Of a stretch of 17,427 nucleotides of DNA, positions 1 to 7,275 are shown in pieces; the first letter of the stretch is position 1, and each line of letters starts with the position of its first letter. The position numbers were made by a program, and so were the translations under genes. Origin of the DNA: Thermoplasmata archaeon (lineage in GTDB: Archaea; Thermoplasmatota; Thermoplasmata; Halarchaeoplasmatales; Halarchaeoplasmataceae); assembly GCA_019594025.1 (NCBI GenBank), contig JAFDUB010000026.1, forward strand, positions 1-17,427, read 5' to 3'. Below the pieces are notes generated by a model. It searched no databases. It saw only the letters and a list, made by a program, of their open reading frames with translations, and was not told the origin of the DNA.

Positions 1-471
1 AACTGGCTTGTTCTTCTTAAAACCTATGCGTACATCAAGTACAAAGGTAAAGATGGCCTGACAGAGGCTGCGGAAAAGGCGGTGTTGAACAGTAACTACC
101 TCCGTAAATTACTGGAAGAGCACCTTGAACTTCCCTATAAATCCCTAAGAAAGCACGAATTCGTACTATCAGGTAACAAGTTAAAAGATAAAGGTCTGAG
201 GACCATGGACGTGGCCAAAAGGCTGTTGGATCATGGATATCATGCACCCACCATATACTTCCCACTGATAGTTGACGAGGCTTTGATGATAGAGCCGACT
301 GAAACGGAGAGGAAAAAAACTCTAGACGGCTTTGCTGATGCCTTCATAAAGATACTAAACGAGGACCCTGAAGTCGTCAAGAACGCTCCCTACAACACCG
401 CTGTTAGAAGGGTAGATGAAACAAAAGCGGCGAAGAAACCCATAGTCAGTTATTCGATGAGGGAAAAATGA
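1..471 (+). CDS. gcvPB: Glycine dehydrogenase (decarboxylating) subunit 2, C-terminal part
   Basis: This is the carboxy-terminal part (about 156 residues) of the P-protein of the glycine cleavage system, the PLP enzyme that decarboxylates glycine and passes the aminomethyl group to the H-protein lipoyl arm. The reading frame is open from base 1, so the start and the PLP-binding lysine lie outside the window. Recognisable family segments are 'AVLNSNYLRKLL', 'HEFVLSG', 'DVAKRLLDHGYHAPTIYFP' and 'EALMIEPTETE', all typical of the C-terminal end of subunit 2 in organisms with a split P-protein. The extreme C-terminus is ordinary in length. The stop codon overlaps the ATG of the next gene (ATGA), which implies cotranscription and coupled translation with the MobB-like gene. 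Identification is secure from the conserved segments; only the missing N-terminus is unseen. Confidence 0.93.
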   Translation, partial: NWLVLLKTYAYIKYKGKDGLTEAAEKAVLNSNYLRKLLEEHLELPYKSLRKHEFVLSGNKLKDKGLRTMDVAKRLLDHGYHAPTIYFPLIVDEALMIEPTETERKKTLDGFADAFIKILNEDPEVVKNAPYNTAVRRVDETKAAKKPIVSYSMREK

Positions 472-1142
472 AAGGTGATTTACCCGTATTTGCGGTCACC
501 GGTAAGAAGGATAGTGGTAAGACCACTATGGTCACTTCCATCATCGAGGAGTTAACGAAGAACGGATACTACACCGCATCGGTAAAACATACACGGGGTG
601 AGTACGGCATCGATAAAGAGGGGACCGACACGTGGAAACACGGGAAAGCCGGTGCTGCAATCGTAGTATTTTCAACTCCTATGGAAACCACTATCTCGAT
701 CAAAGCAAAAAAAAGTTTGAATGAGATCCTTAAAATTCTATCCCAGTTCGATTTAGACGTGGTTATAGTGGAAGGGATGAAGGAAGAAGATATCCCTGGT
801 ATCGATCCGTCTAAAGCAGACGAGATAGATATGAATGAGGTAGTACAGAATCTCTGCAGAAGAATCGACATATATAGGATCGAGCGAGAACTCCCAGGCC
901 TCGACTGCGGTAGGTGCGGTTATACCAACTGTGATGCCATGGCCGAAGCGAGGTATAGGGGTGAAGAAGTGGAGTGCTCCGTTGAAAGCAACGTAGTGCT
1001 TGAGATCCAAGGAGAAAGGATACCTTTGAGCTCATTCCCGGCCAAAATGTTAAAAGGAGGCATAGAAGGTATGCTCCGTAGCCTGAAAGGGGTTGAATCG
1101 TTAGACGATGTTATCATAAAACTCAATCAGGAGGAAAGATGA
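468..1142 (+). CDS. mobB: MobB-like P-loop GTPase with C-terminal [4Fe-4S] domain
   Basis: The first ~125 residues match MobB, the P-loop partner of molybdenum cofactor guanylylation. There is a Walker A motif 'GKKDSGKTT' at residues 12-20, a 'SVKHTRGEYGIDKEGTDTWKHGKAGA' type region (residues 39-63, described by its key residues K40, H41, D49, D54 and H58) and a beta strand ending 'VVIVEG' (98-103). Residues 147-170 hold C147-x2-C150-x4-C155-x14-C170, the pattern of the small Fe-S domain (Pfam FeS, PF04060) found in RnfB- and CODH-type proteins. A basic C-terminal stretch, 'PAKMLKGGIEGMLRSLKGVE', follows. The MobB plus Fe-S arrangement is known in archaea and suggests a role in Mo/W cofactor insertion linked to redox state; that role is inference. 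GAGGG lies just before the start inside gcvPB, and both ends overlap neighbours by 4 nt. Confidence 0.88.
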   Translation: MKGDLPVFAVTGKKDSGKTTMVTSIIEELTKNGYYTASVKHTRGEYGIDKEGTDTWKHGKAGAAIVVFSTPMETTISIKAKKSLNEILKILSQFDLDVVIVEGMKEEDIPGIDPSKADEIDMNEVVQNLCRRIDIYRIERELPGLDCGRCGYTNCDAMAEARYRGEEVECSVESNVVLEIQGERIPLSSFPAKMLKGGIEGMLRSLKGVESLDDVIIKLNQEER

Positions 1143-1612
1143 TAGAAGTTATCTGGGTGAATATTCCCGAACCGGCTAAATCAAAAACTCTGTTCAAAAA
1201 GATCGAGGGGTATAGGAGTGAAACGAACACCTTCGTACAAATATTCGATTCAAACGTGGTACTGCACGAAGAACATATTCTTTGGGCGTACAATAAAGCC
1301 GAAGAATGTTTCGAATACGGTGCCAACATCGCGGATTCTTTGGAGATAGAGGTACTCTTATGGGCGGCCGGTGAAAGGCAGATAAAGGATGCTCTTATGA
1401 AGATGGGGATTTCAGATAACTGCAGTAACGCCGTCGTTTTATTAGAAAATTCGCAGGACTTCCTTGATCACATGGGTTGGGAAAAAAAAGAAGAACCTTT
1501 GAAGCCTTCCAAAGCAAAACTATCCAACCTAGGTATAACTAGGACCGAGATCGAATCTGTGGATAATCCATTCGAACTAGTTTTTGAAAAGATGGCAACG
1601 TCAAGGTTGTAA
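1139..1612 (+). CDS. cgi121: KEOPS complex subunit Cgi121
   Basis: Cgi121 (TPRKB family) is the KEOPS subunit that binds the tRNA 3' end and helps Kae1/Bud32 make the N6-threonylcarbamoyladenosine (t6A) at position 37. The 157-residue protein shows the family's core: 'VQIFDSNVVLHEEHILWAYNKA' (start near residue 33), followed by 'LEIEVLLWAAGERQIKDALMKMGI' with the conserved A-G-E-R-Q-I-x-x-A-L segment at about residues 76-86, then 'VVLLEN'. Length is normal. The start is fixed by GGAGG about 5 nt upstream within mobB and by the ATGA overlap. Kae1, Bud32 and Pcc1 are not in the window. The coupling to mobB and gcvPB looks like operon packing rather than shared function. A pure-A stretch follows the stop, where the facing gene terminates. 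Confidence 0.87.
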   Translation: MIEVIWVNIPEPAKSKTLFKKIEGYRSETNTFVQIFDSNVVLHEEHILWAYNKAEECFEYGANIADSLEIEVLLWAAGERQIKDALMKMGISDNCSNAVVLLENSQDFLDHMGWEKKEEPLKPSKAKLSNLGITRTEIESVDNPFELVFEKMATSRL

Positions 1613-1638
1613 AAAAAGAGAAAAAAAGAAGGGTTTTA
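1611..1638 (-). terminator. U-rich terminator of the FBP aldolase/phosphatase gene
   Basis: Read on the minus strand, the 28 nt after the fbp stop codon contain two runs of seven T separated by CTC. This is a typical archaeal factor-independent U-rich terminator. It lies in the short gap between two convergent genes, and the plus strand here is A-rich, so it should act only on the minus-strand gene. Confidence 0.55.
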
Positions 1639-1639
1639 T

Positions 1640-2743
1640 CTATTCTACGGATTCGAACCTACCTTCTAGATTCTTCATCACACCGGGGAGTGTAGTGTAT
1701 TCCATCTCCTCGAGCGGAAGTCTGTGTGGTTCGAATGGTCCGTGTCTGCGCATGTAACTTGCAATGTTAGCCGATTCTTCTCGCACAGGGTCGAATGCGG
1801 GGTCGTCGAATAAGTCTGCCGCTTCACCCATCTTTCCATCTTTTACCTGGAAACCGAGTGAGATAACTCGTGGAGGTCCGTCGAATCTAGTACAGATCGC
1901 ATCCTTAACTCCCACCGGCATTATCGGTCCGTTGTGACTACCGCGCATCCATCCCGAGACAAGGAAGGCGTGTGCGAAGGGTTCGAGCACCTCTCCGAGT
2001 GCAGGTAAACCGGATTGTGAACGTACCAAAGCGACCGGATCGTCTTTGCCCACGTATTCTCCGGCTATCTGGTAAAGCTTCTCGGTACTGATTACCGCCA
2101 CCAGTTCGTCGTTTGGTAATTTCTTACCTTTAGGATAAACTCTCTTGATAACGAAACGGCCTTTGGCACCGATCAGTGCAAGTATGTCGTACATTTCTTC
2201 CGGAGTTTCCATGAATATCCTTTCGGACTTTTTAATGTCCCATATCTCAAATCTGAATCCACCGTGTAAAGATGGGTCGATCACCAATCCTGCTGTGTTG
2301 AAGGGGTCGGCGAACATCTTGAAAATAGGTAAGTTGAATGCACCGGGTTCTGTTTTATCCATCATGAAGGCTACAACCGGTTCTCCTTTTCTAGGTGTAA
2401 ACTCCATCTCCGCTATTCCAGGTCCCATTCCTTTTACGTTTCCGGAGAATGCGTCTGAAAGCATGTCCTGACCGGCTCCGTACAGGCCAAGTTCCTTTGC
2501 CTTCTCGGTAGCTTTTTTGAAGGTGTCCCATGCTAAGGCGTGAACCTCCTCCGAGTCCTCACCATGTCTATGTGTCATAAGTAGTTCAAGATCGTCACCA
2601 CAGTGTGTCACGTGGAAATCTTCTAAAATATCCTTTCCCTCAAGGTTCTTTCTAGCTACTTCCAGGAGCTCAGGATGCACATTGGTATGTCCTGGGAATC
2701 CGCCTACGTCTGCCTTTATTGCGCTGAATGTTATTTTGCTCAT
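1640..2743 (-). CDS. fbp: Bifunctional fructose-1,6-bisphosphate aldolase/phosphatase (archaeal type V)
   Basis: This enzyme makes fructose 6-phosphate from triose phosphates in one active site that first acts as a Schiff-base aldolase and then as a Mg-dependent phosphatase. It is the archaeal gluconeogenic FBPase. The 367 residues match the family length. N-terminal 'KADVGGFPGH' (residues 10-19) and 'HCGDDLELLMTH' (47-58) supply metal and phosphate ligands. 'GEYVGKDDP' (228-236) holds Y230, the Schiff-base lysine K233, and D234/D235, matching Y229/K232 reported for the Thermoproteus enzyme. Y349 near the C-terminus matches its Tyr348. The start ATG at 2743 is preceded by a weak AGGGAT and a TATA-like box about 32 nt upstream, so it has its own promoter although the dUTPase-like gene lies 53 nt upstream on the same strand. 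Identification is firm. Confidence 0.95.
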   Translation of the reverse strand: MSKITFSAIKADVGGFPGHTNVHPELLEVARKNLEGKDILEDFHVTHCGDDLELLMTHRHGEDSEEVHALAWDTFKKATEKAKELGLYGAGQDMLSDAFSGNVKGMGPGIAEMEFTPRKGEPVVAFMMDKTEPGAFNLPIFKMFADPFNTAGLVIDPSLHGGFRFEIWDIKKSERIFMETPEEMYDILALIGAKGRFVIKRVYPKGKKLPNDELVAVISTEKLYQIAGEYVGKDDPVALVRSQSGLPALGEVLEPFAHAFLVSGWMRGSHNGPIMPVGVKDAICTRFDGPPRVISLGFQVKDGKMGEAADLFDDPAFDPVREESANIASYMRRHGPFEPHRLPLEEMEYTTLPGVMKNLEGRFESVE

Positions 2744-2770
2744 TTTATCCCTAAATCGGCAGATGTTACC

Positions 2771-2780
2771 TTACATAAAA
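2771..2780 (-). promoter_or_regulatory. TATA-like box for fbp
   Basis: On the minus strand TTTTATGTAA lies in the 53-nt gap between the dUTPase-like stop and the fbp start. With archaeal spacing of about 25 nt, transcription would begin near 2750 and leave a leader of about 8 nt containing AGGGAT. Assigned by position and base composition only. Confidence 0.45.
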
Positions 2781-2796
2781 GCCTATCGATACCGAT

Positions 2797-3261
2797 CTAC
2801 AAATTAACTCCACGCTGCCCCTGATAATTTCCCGAACGCTCTGCATACTGTTTTTCAGCCCCATTATCCAACAAATGGAAGGCTATTTGAGCAAAGGTTT
2901 CTCCTATGGGTAGTTCGATCTCCTCATGTGTATTATAGGCACTAAGGGTTAGATCTCCTTCGAATCCCGCGTCGATCATTCCGAAGGATGGTATCACACC
3001 CCTTCGTGCCCATGTGGTACGGATCCAAATCTGTCCTGCAAGATATGGTGGAAATTTGAAGTACTCTTTGGTTGAAATCGCGAACCAAGTTTTGGACGGT
3101 ATCACCGCTATCCCCTCCTGCTGCGGTCTCCATCCCAGAACGGACACCTCGGCCACTGTTACATCGTATCCGTTGGGAGTCAGGTTATCCTCATCGAATC
3201 CCTCGATCACCAGTCCCTTGTCATTTATGAGTTTTTTTATCTTTCCATCGGACAGTATCAT
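2797..3261 (-). CDS. dUTPase / dCTP deaminase superfamily protein, probably dUTPase
   Basis: This 154-residue protein belongs to the dCTP deaminase/dUTPase family, trimeric enzymes that keep dUTP low. 'MILSDGKIKKLI' at the N-terminus, 'LTPNGYDV' (27-34), 'IRTTWARRGV' (80-89), 'GMIDAGFEGDLTL' (94-106), 'GETFAQIAF' (120-128) and a C-terminal 'RSGNYQGQRG' are the shared motifs. In dCTP deaminases the strand after the Asp-containing motif carries a catalytic Glu ('LEFYN' in E. coli); here the same place reads 'LSAYN', with Ser107. D97, the dUTPase water-activating aspartate, is present. Pure dUTPase activity is therefore more likely than deamination. I chose ATG 3261 because it aligns with the family's usual first residues. 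ATG 3291, preceded by AGGGG, would add 10 residues. A longer upstream in-frame extension to 3399 would cross the promoter region and is unlikely. Confidence 0.85.
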   Translation of the reverse strand: MILSDGKIKKLINDKGLVIEGFDEDNLTPNGYDVTVAEVSVLGWRPQQEGIAVIPSKTWFAISTKEYFKFPPYLAGQIWIRTTWARRGVIPSFGMIDAGFEGDLTLSAYNTHEEIELPIGETFAQIAFHLLDNGAEKQYAERSGNYQGQRGVNL

Positions 3262-3375
3262 AGATCTCACTTTAATGATTGGTGTGTGCATGTGGTTTCC
3301 CCTATTTAGCTTTATTTGGGAAACGTTTTTATGAGTAATTGTAACTAAAGAGAAAATAAATGTGTGGCTGAATAG
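3262..3375. promoter_or_regulatory. Divergent promoter region between dUTPase-like and HEAT-repeat genes
   Basis: The 114-nt gap is AT-rich. On the minus strand CATAAAAACG (3324-3333) and AAATAAAG (about 3310-3317) are candidate TATA boxes for the dUTPase-like gene. On the plus strand GAAAATAAAT (about 3352-3361) lies about 20 nt before the HEAT gene ATG, which would give a leaderless transcript. No clear operator repeats are visible. Confidence 0.4.
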
Positions 3376-4806
3376 ATGCTTGAGGAAACAAAAAAACATG
3401 GAGAAATACGAAATCTTCTGGACATGCTTAAAACCAAAGATGAAGGTATAAGGAAGAATGTAATACGGAATCTTAAAAGCAAGGAAAATGCGGATAAGTT
3501 ATTGAATGATATGATGTCTTTTGATAGCGATAGTCTCACAAAGGGATTGGCAATATGGTGTATCGGTGAAATAACTAGAAACGACGGTTTTTCAAATTTG
3601 CAGGAATTTGCACATCATGGAGAAAAACATATCAGGATTGGAACGGTAAGAACCCTAGAGTACATTGGTGATATGGAACGGTCAGTGGGTGAATTGGTAA
3701 GTATCTCTATTGAGGACGAATCGAATATTGTGAGGAACTGTGCTTCATACGTTCTATCTAAAATAGCGAGAAAAGAGGGAGTAGATCGTTTATCAACATA
3801 TTTAGATAGTGAAAGGGAAGAAACTAGAATTAGGGGCGCAGAAGCACTTGGTAATCTAAAAGATACAGATGCTATACCTCATCTTGAAAAAGCTCTAGTG
3901 AGAGATAGCGAAGATGTAAAGATAGCTGTTATCGAAGCTTTGGGAAAATTGGGTGACAAAAAGGCTATTGCACCTTTATTGTACTGTTTGGACCATGAGA
4001 ACACAAGAATTATAAGAATGATCGTACAGGCACTCGGAGAAATCGAACATGAAGATGCAGTGGAGCCGCTAATTAGCCTTCTAGAGGACGATAATTCCAT
4101 GGTAAAAGGACTGGCGGTATGGGCTCTAGGTTCAATAGGGAGTCCTAAAGCCGTTAAAGAGCTAAATAGTTTGTTGTTATACGAAAAAGAGCCGCTCCTA
4201 AAAAAAACTGTCATATGGGCTCTTGGAGAGATCGGTGATAATATAGTTCTTGAAGGCCTGATAGAAAGTTTATACGATGATGATCCTGAGGTTAGGAAAG
4301 AAGCAGCAGATGCATTGGCCAAATTAGAGGATAAAAGAGCCGTTCTCGAACTTTTAAGAGCTTTGAATCACGATGATCTAGGGGTAAAAAAAGTTGCTGC
4401 CGATGCCCTTGGCAAATTGGGAGAAGATATAGCTATCAAGTACATACGCCCCATGCTTTCCCATGGCGACCCACATGTAAAGAGAGCGTCCATAAGGGCA
4501 TTGGGTATGATAGGTGAAAAAAAAGTGGTCTATGATTTGATTAGGCACCTTTATGAAGAAGATAAAGAAACAAAAAAATGTGCTATATGGGCTATTGGCG
4601 AGGTGGGGGACCCGACGGGAATCGGAGATTTGAAACGACTGTTATCACACGAAGATGCTACCATCAGAGGTGAAACCGTGAAGGCCTTGGGCAAGATCGG
4701 AGGAGATGAGATTAGAGATGTAATACAAGAGGCTAGGGATGATGAAGACATGTGGGTAAGAAAGTATGCGGAGGAAGCATTGAAACGGTTGAACGAATCG
4801 AATTGA
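3376..4806 (+). CDS. HEAT-repeat (PBS-lyase-like) protein
   Basis: The 476-residue protein consists almost wholly of tandem HEAT-like repeats of about 31 residues. Each has the form 'xAxxxLxxxLxDxdxxVRxxAxxALGxIGdxxA'; clear units include 'AVEPLISLLEDDNSMVKGLA', 'GLIESLYDDDPEVRKEAADA' and 'RALNHDDLGVKKVAADALGK'. The repeats start around residue 40 and run to the end, about 14 in all. No signal peptide, membrane span or catalytic domain is seen, so it is probably a cytoplasmic alpha-solenoid scaffold or partner-binding protein. Some family members act as phycobilin lyases, but nothing here points to phycobilins. No Shine-Dalgarno is obvious, and a TATA-like stretch about 20 nt upstream suggests leaderless expression. 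The partner is unknown; the downstream transporter has its own promoter, so a shared function is not implied. Confidence 0.85.
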   Translation: MLEETKKHGEIRNLLDMLKTKDEGIRKNVIRNLKSKENADKLLNDMMSFDSDSLTKGLAIWCIGEITRNDGFSNLQEFAHHGEKHIRIGTVRTLEYIGDMERSVGELVSISIEDESNIVRNCASYVLSKIARKEGVDRLSTYLDSEREETRIRGAEALGNLKDTDAIPHLEKALVRDSEDVKIAVIEALGKLGDKKAIAPLLYCLDHENTRIIRMIVQALGEIEHEDAVEPLISLLEDDNSMVKGLAVWALGSIGSPKAVKELNSLLLYEKEPLLKKTVIWALGEIGDNIVLEGLIESLYDDDPEVRKEAADALAKLEDKRAVLELLRALNHDDLGVKKVAADALGKLGEDIAIKYIRPMLSHGDPHVKRASIRALGMIGEKKVVYDLIRHLYEEDKETKKCAIWAIGEVGDPTGIGDLKRLLSHEDATIRGETVKALGKIGGDEIRDVIQEARDDEDMWVRKYAEEALKRLNESN

Positions 4807-4817
4807 GGAAAAGATTG

Positions 4818-4827
4818 TTATTATAGG
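4818..4827 (+). promoter_or_regulatory. TATA-like box for the EamA transporter
   Basis: TTATTATAGG lies 24 nt (centre to A of ATG) before the transporter start in a 39-nt gap, the spacing expected for a leaderless archaeal transcript. Confidence 0.45.
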
Positions 4828-4845
4828 TATACATCGGCAACTTCG

Positions 4846-5763
4846 ATGGAAGAAAAAACAATCCCATCGACAACAGATCCTCGGAATTTATCTCTTCTTT
4901 TAATTTCGATGATACTATGGGGACTTTCATTTCCAGCTTTAAAAGTCGCTCTAGAGGTGGTTGGGCCTCTTACCCTAGGTATGGTTAGAGTACTTTTTGG
5001 TGCTATTCCTTTCTTACTATTTGTTATTCTAAGGGACGGGGCATCCGATATAAAGAATATATTATTCAAAGAGCCCTTACCTTTTATTGGTATTGCGCTC
5101 ACACAATTTTACCTACCGTTATCCGCACAGAATATAGGTATGAATATGATGGATCCAGTTTCCGCCGCCTCCTTGAGTTCCATAATCCAGGCGACTTCAC
5201 CGATATTTGCAATATTCTTATCAGTGGCATTTTTAGAAGAAAGGATAGGTAAAATTAAATCACTAGGAGCGGGTGTGGCTCTTTCGGGTACACTGCTCCT
5301 GGTCACCCGGGGAGGAATCGTTTTAGGAGGAGCTACTCTATTTGGGAATCTTCTTTTATTAGCTAGTGCAATATTTTATGCCGTCTCAGGAGTTTTAACT
5401 AAAAATGCCCTCTATAAGTACGACCCTGTACACATCATTCTTCTTGCTTTGATGGTTTCATCGGCTCTTTTTATTCCCACGGCAATTTTTACGGAGCCTA
5501 TATCTCAGCTCGGTAACCTTACAATGAATATGTGGTTAATCATCTTCTTTTTAGGATTTATCTGCAACGGAATCGCTCTTTTGATGTGGTACGTGGTACT
5601 GATAAAAAGTCAGCTTTCTAAGCAGGTTCTTTTCTCATATCTCATTCCACTGTTCGGAACTATATTTTCACACCTGTTTCTAGGTGAAATGATATATCTC
5701 CAAACTATATTATTCGGGATGGTAATAGTTATAGGAATAACCATCGCACAATATGGAAAGTAG
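4846..5763 (+). CDS. EamA / drug-metabolite superfamily transporter
   Basis: The 305-residue protein has about ten hydrophobic spans in two repeated EamA halves. The first half begins 'LLLISMILWGLSFPALKVAL' and the second begins near residue 160 with 'GNLLLLASAIFYAVSGVLTK'. The conserved 'WGLSFPALK' near the N-terminus, 'P(v)SAASLSSIIQATSPIFAIFLSVAFLEE' features in the first half (key residues S104-E131) and 'FSYLIPLFGTIFSHLFLGE' in the second are standard for DMT exporters of amino acids, metabolites or drugs. Substrate cannot be told from sequence. The N-terminus has a short polar segment before the first span, consistent with the chosen ATG. The stop lies 2 nt from the end of the facing zinc-ribbon gene, so the two genes converge tightly. 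Confidence 0.88.
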   Translation: MEEKTIPSTTDPRNLSLLLISMILWGLSFPALKVALEVVGPLTLGMVRVLFGAIPFLLFVILRDGASDIKNILFKEPLPFIGIALTQFYLPLSAQNIGMNMMDPVSAASLSSIIQATSPIFAIFLSVAFLEERIGKIKSLGAGVALSGTLLLVTRGGIVLGGATLFGNLLLLASAIFYAVSGVLTKNALYKYDPVHIILLALMVSSALFIPTAIFTEPISQLGNLTMNMWLIIFFLGFICNGIALLMWYVVLIKSQLSKQVLFSYLIPLFGTIFSHLFLGEMIYLQTILFGMVIVIGITIAQYGK

Positions 5764-5765
5764 CA

Positions 5766-5855
5766 TCAACACCTGGAGCTACCGCAAATTGGACATATCC
5801 AGCACCCTTCGACCTTTTGAACTCCGTTTCCGCACTCCGGACACTCTTCATCCAT
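5766..5855 (-). CDS. Zinc-ribbon microprotein (29 aa; 50 aa if the upstream ATG is used)
   Basis: I found this short frame by reading the gap between the transporter and glycerate kinase genes. It encodes MDEECPECGNG, then VQKVEGCWICPICGSSRC and a stop. Two CxxC knuckles (C5/C8 and C21/C24) plus C18 and C29 give a rubredoxin-like zinc ribbon of the small CPxCG type, similar to the zinc ribbon ending some B12-dependent ribonucleotide reductases. Two starts are possible. ATG at 5855 has a TTATAAAG box centred about 25 nt upstream and would be leaderless. The in-frame ATG at 5918 overlaps the glycerate kinase stop as ATGA and would add 21 residues by translational coupling. The function is unknown; protein or nucleic-acid binding through zinc is inference. 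The dense, regularly spaced cysteines make a chance frame unlikely. Confidence 0.62.
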   Translation of the reverse strand: MDEECPECGNGVQKVEGCWICPICGSSRC

Positions 5856-5875
5856 ATTGGTTTGATGTGTTTTGT

Positions 5876-5885
5876 ACTTTATAAG
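5876..5885 (-). promoter_or_regulatory. TATA-like box for the zinc-ribbon microprotein
   Basis: The minus strand reads CCTTATAAAG here, about 25 nt before the internal ATG at 5855. The box lies downstream of the alternative ATG at 5918, so using it would yield only the 29-residue form. Confidence 0.4.
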
Positions 5886-5914
5886 GGTGAATAGAGGGGG
5901 TACCCGAAAGTGAC

Positions 5915-7231
5915 TCATTTTTTACCGATAACTACAACTATCAAGTCGTTCACGTTGGTTGTGATTGGTAGTTCAATTGAATCATTAATTTCATCGAAAA
6001 AACTTTCAGTGGAATGATCTTCTAGGGCTTTAAAAGGATCTAACTTACTTCTTTCTATAGATTGGCAGTCGGCTATGGCTCCCGCCTTTCCTTTACCATC
6101 TACTCCATCAGTGTCAACCGCCGCCACCACCATGTTGGAACGATTTTTTAGTTGAACGGCTGAGGAGAGTACGAACTCGCGATTCGGCCCTCCACGGTGT
6201 GAACCAGTGGTTTTAGACACATCGGTAGTCATCTCGCCTCCTATCAAGAGGGAAACTGGTGTTTCTGCGGGTTTCCCACGGTCCTGACATTCTTTGGCAA
6301 TACCTATAATGGTTTTCGCAACCTCTCTAGCTTCCCCTTGATTCCGAGATGTGAGTATTAGAGGTGGGATGCTGTGTTTCTTACTTTCTTCAGCGGCGGC
6401 TTGAAGTGCGTTGTAGTTAGACCCGGCAAGATAGTTGTGGGCTTCAACTTTTGTGGGTGTTTCGGGTATACCACCACTTTTTCCCTTTCCAATGTGATCT
6501 CTGATGGATTTAGGCGTGTTTTCCCAGATCGAGTAGCGTTTCAAGGTCTGTTCGGCGTGGTCAAAGGTGGTTTTGTCTGGTACTGTAGGACCGGATGCTA
6601 CATCACTCAAATCGTCCCCTACCACGTCGGATATTATCAAGGATATCAAAGTTCCTTTGTCCTTGCAAAAATCAGCGAACCTACCGCCTTTAACTTGTGA
6701 AATATGCTTCCTCACCGTGTTGATTTCATGTATGGTGGCCCCAGAGGATATCAGCATCCCGTTTAGTTCAACTACATCCTGAAGTGGTATGTTCTTATCA
6801 GGCAAACAGAAAAGAGACGAAGCTCCTCCAGATACTAAAAAAATAATCAACGCATCTTTCTTTCCTTTTAATTTCGATAAAAATTCTTGAGCGGCCTGTA
6901 CATTTTCTTCAGACGGTAAAGGATGCGAGCACCGATGTATCGGTAAATTAATATCTTCTACTTTCGCCCGTTTGTCTACAATCACCAAGCCATCGTCTAT
7001 GCGCCATTTATCGAAAGCCAAGGCCATCCTTTGTGACCCCTTGCCAACTGCGAACAGTAAAACTTCGCTGAAATCGTCGTTGTGATATCGGGTACCATCG
7101 GGAAGGACTAAATTCCGTCTTTTCACGCAAGGAGAAAGAAGCTTTGTTGGGTCGGCGGCGTCTACTCCCACCTTTATCATCTTCATTGCGATTTCACGTA
7201 AAGTCTCATTGTCCATGCTACCGAGAGGCAT
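5915..7231 (-). CDS. gckA: Glycerate 2-kinase (MOFRL family)
   Basis: This kinase phosphorylates D-glycerate to 2-phosphoglycerate with ATP. The 438 residues match the DUF4147 plus MOFRL architecture. The N-terminal domain carries 'LLFAVGKGSQRMA', 'HPLPSEEN', 'FLVSGGASSLFCLP' and 'HEINTVRKHISQVKGGRFA'. The C-terminal MOFRL part has 'GGEMTTDV', 'GPNREFVLSSA', 'AVDTDGVDGKGKAGAI' and 'TNVNDLIVVVIG'. ATG 7231 is used here; a second ATG at 7216, five codons in, is equally possible and has GGTAG just before it. A TATA-like TTATAAATAG lies about 35 nt upstream. The gene diverges from an aminotransferase that can make hydroxypyruvate from serine, which fits a serine-to-2-phosphoglycerate route. The hydroxypyruvate/glyoxylate reductase needed between them is not in the window. 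The stop overlaps a possible ATG of the zinc-ribbon frame. Confidence 0.92.
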   Translation of the reverse strand: MPLGSMDNETLREIAMKMIKVGVDAADPTKLLSPCVKRRNLVLPDGTRYHNDDFSEVLLFAVGKGSQRMALAFDKWRIDDGLVIVDKRAKVEDINLPIHRCSHPLPSEENVQAAQEFLSKLKGKKDALIIFLVSGGASSLFCLPDKNIPLQDVVELNGMLISSGATIHEINTVRKHISQVKGGRFADFCKDKGTLISLIISDVVGDDLSDVASGPTVPDKTTFDHAEQTLKRYSIWENTPKSIRDHIGKGKSGGIPETPTKVEAHNYLAGSNYNALQAAAEESKKHSIPPLILTSRNQGEAREVAKTIIGIAKECQDRGKPAETPVSLLIGGEMTTDVSKTTGSHRGGPNREFVLSSAVQLKNRSNMVVAAVDTDGVDGKGKAGAIADCQSIERSKLDPFKALEDHSTESFFDEINDSIELPITTNVNDLIVVVIGKK

Positions 7232-7275
7232 CGGTTACAAAAAATACTTTTTGGAGAGGCCTATTTATAATTATC
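7232..7275. promoter_or_regulatory. Divergent promoter region of gckA and the aminotransferase
   Basis: Only 44 nt separate the two divergent genes. On the minus strand TTATAAATAG (7261-7270) is a strong TATA-like box placed to start gckA transcription about 9 nt before its ATG. On the plus strand AAAAAATACTTTTT (about 7240-7252) could serve the aminotransferase with a very short leader. The two transcripts would start almost facing each other, so polymerase binding for one should affect the other. Confidence 0.45.

Noticed and set aside
3262..3399. N-terminal extension of the dUTPase-like protein to 3399 (46 extra residues)
   Set aside because: It would cross the promoter region and overlap the start of the divergent HEAT gene, the extra residues have no family match, and the conserved N-terminus begins at 3261.
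3376..4806. Tandem DNA repeat or CRISPR-like array in the HEAT gene
   Set aside because: The periodicity is at protein level (about 31 residues); the DNA units are too divergent and there is no spacer/repeat pattern. No CRISPR array is visible in the window.
7144..7275. Longer start for the class V aminotransferase
   Set aside because: It overlaps the divergent gckA coding region, and the added residues do not resemble the family, whose N-terminus is the 'TPGPT' segment just after 7276.
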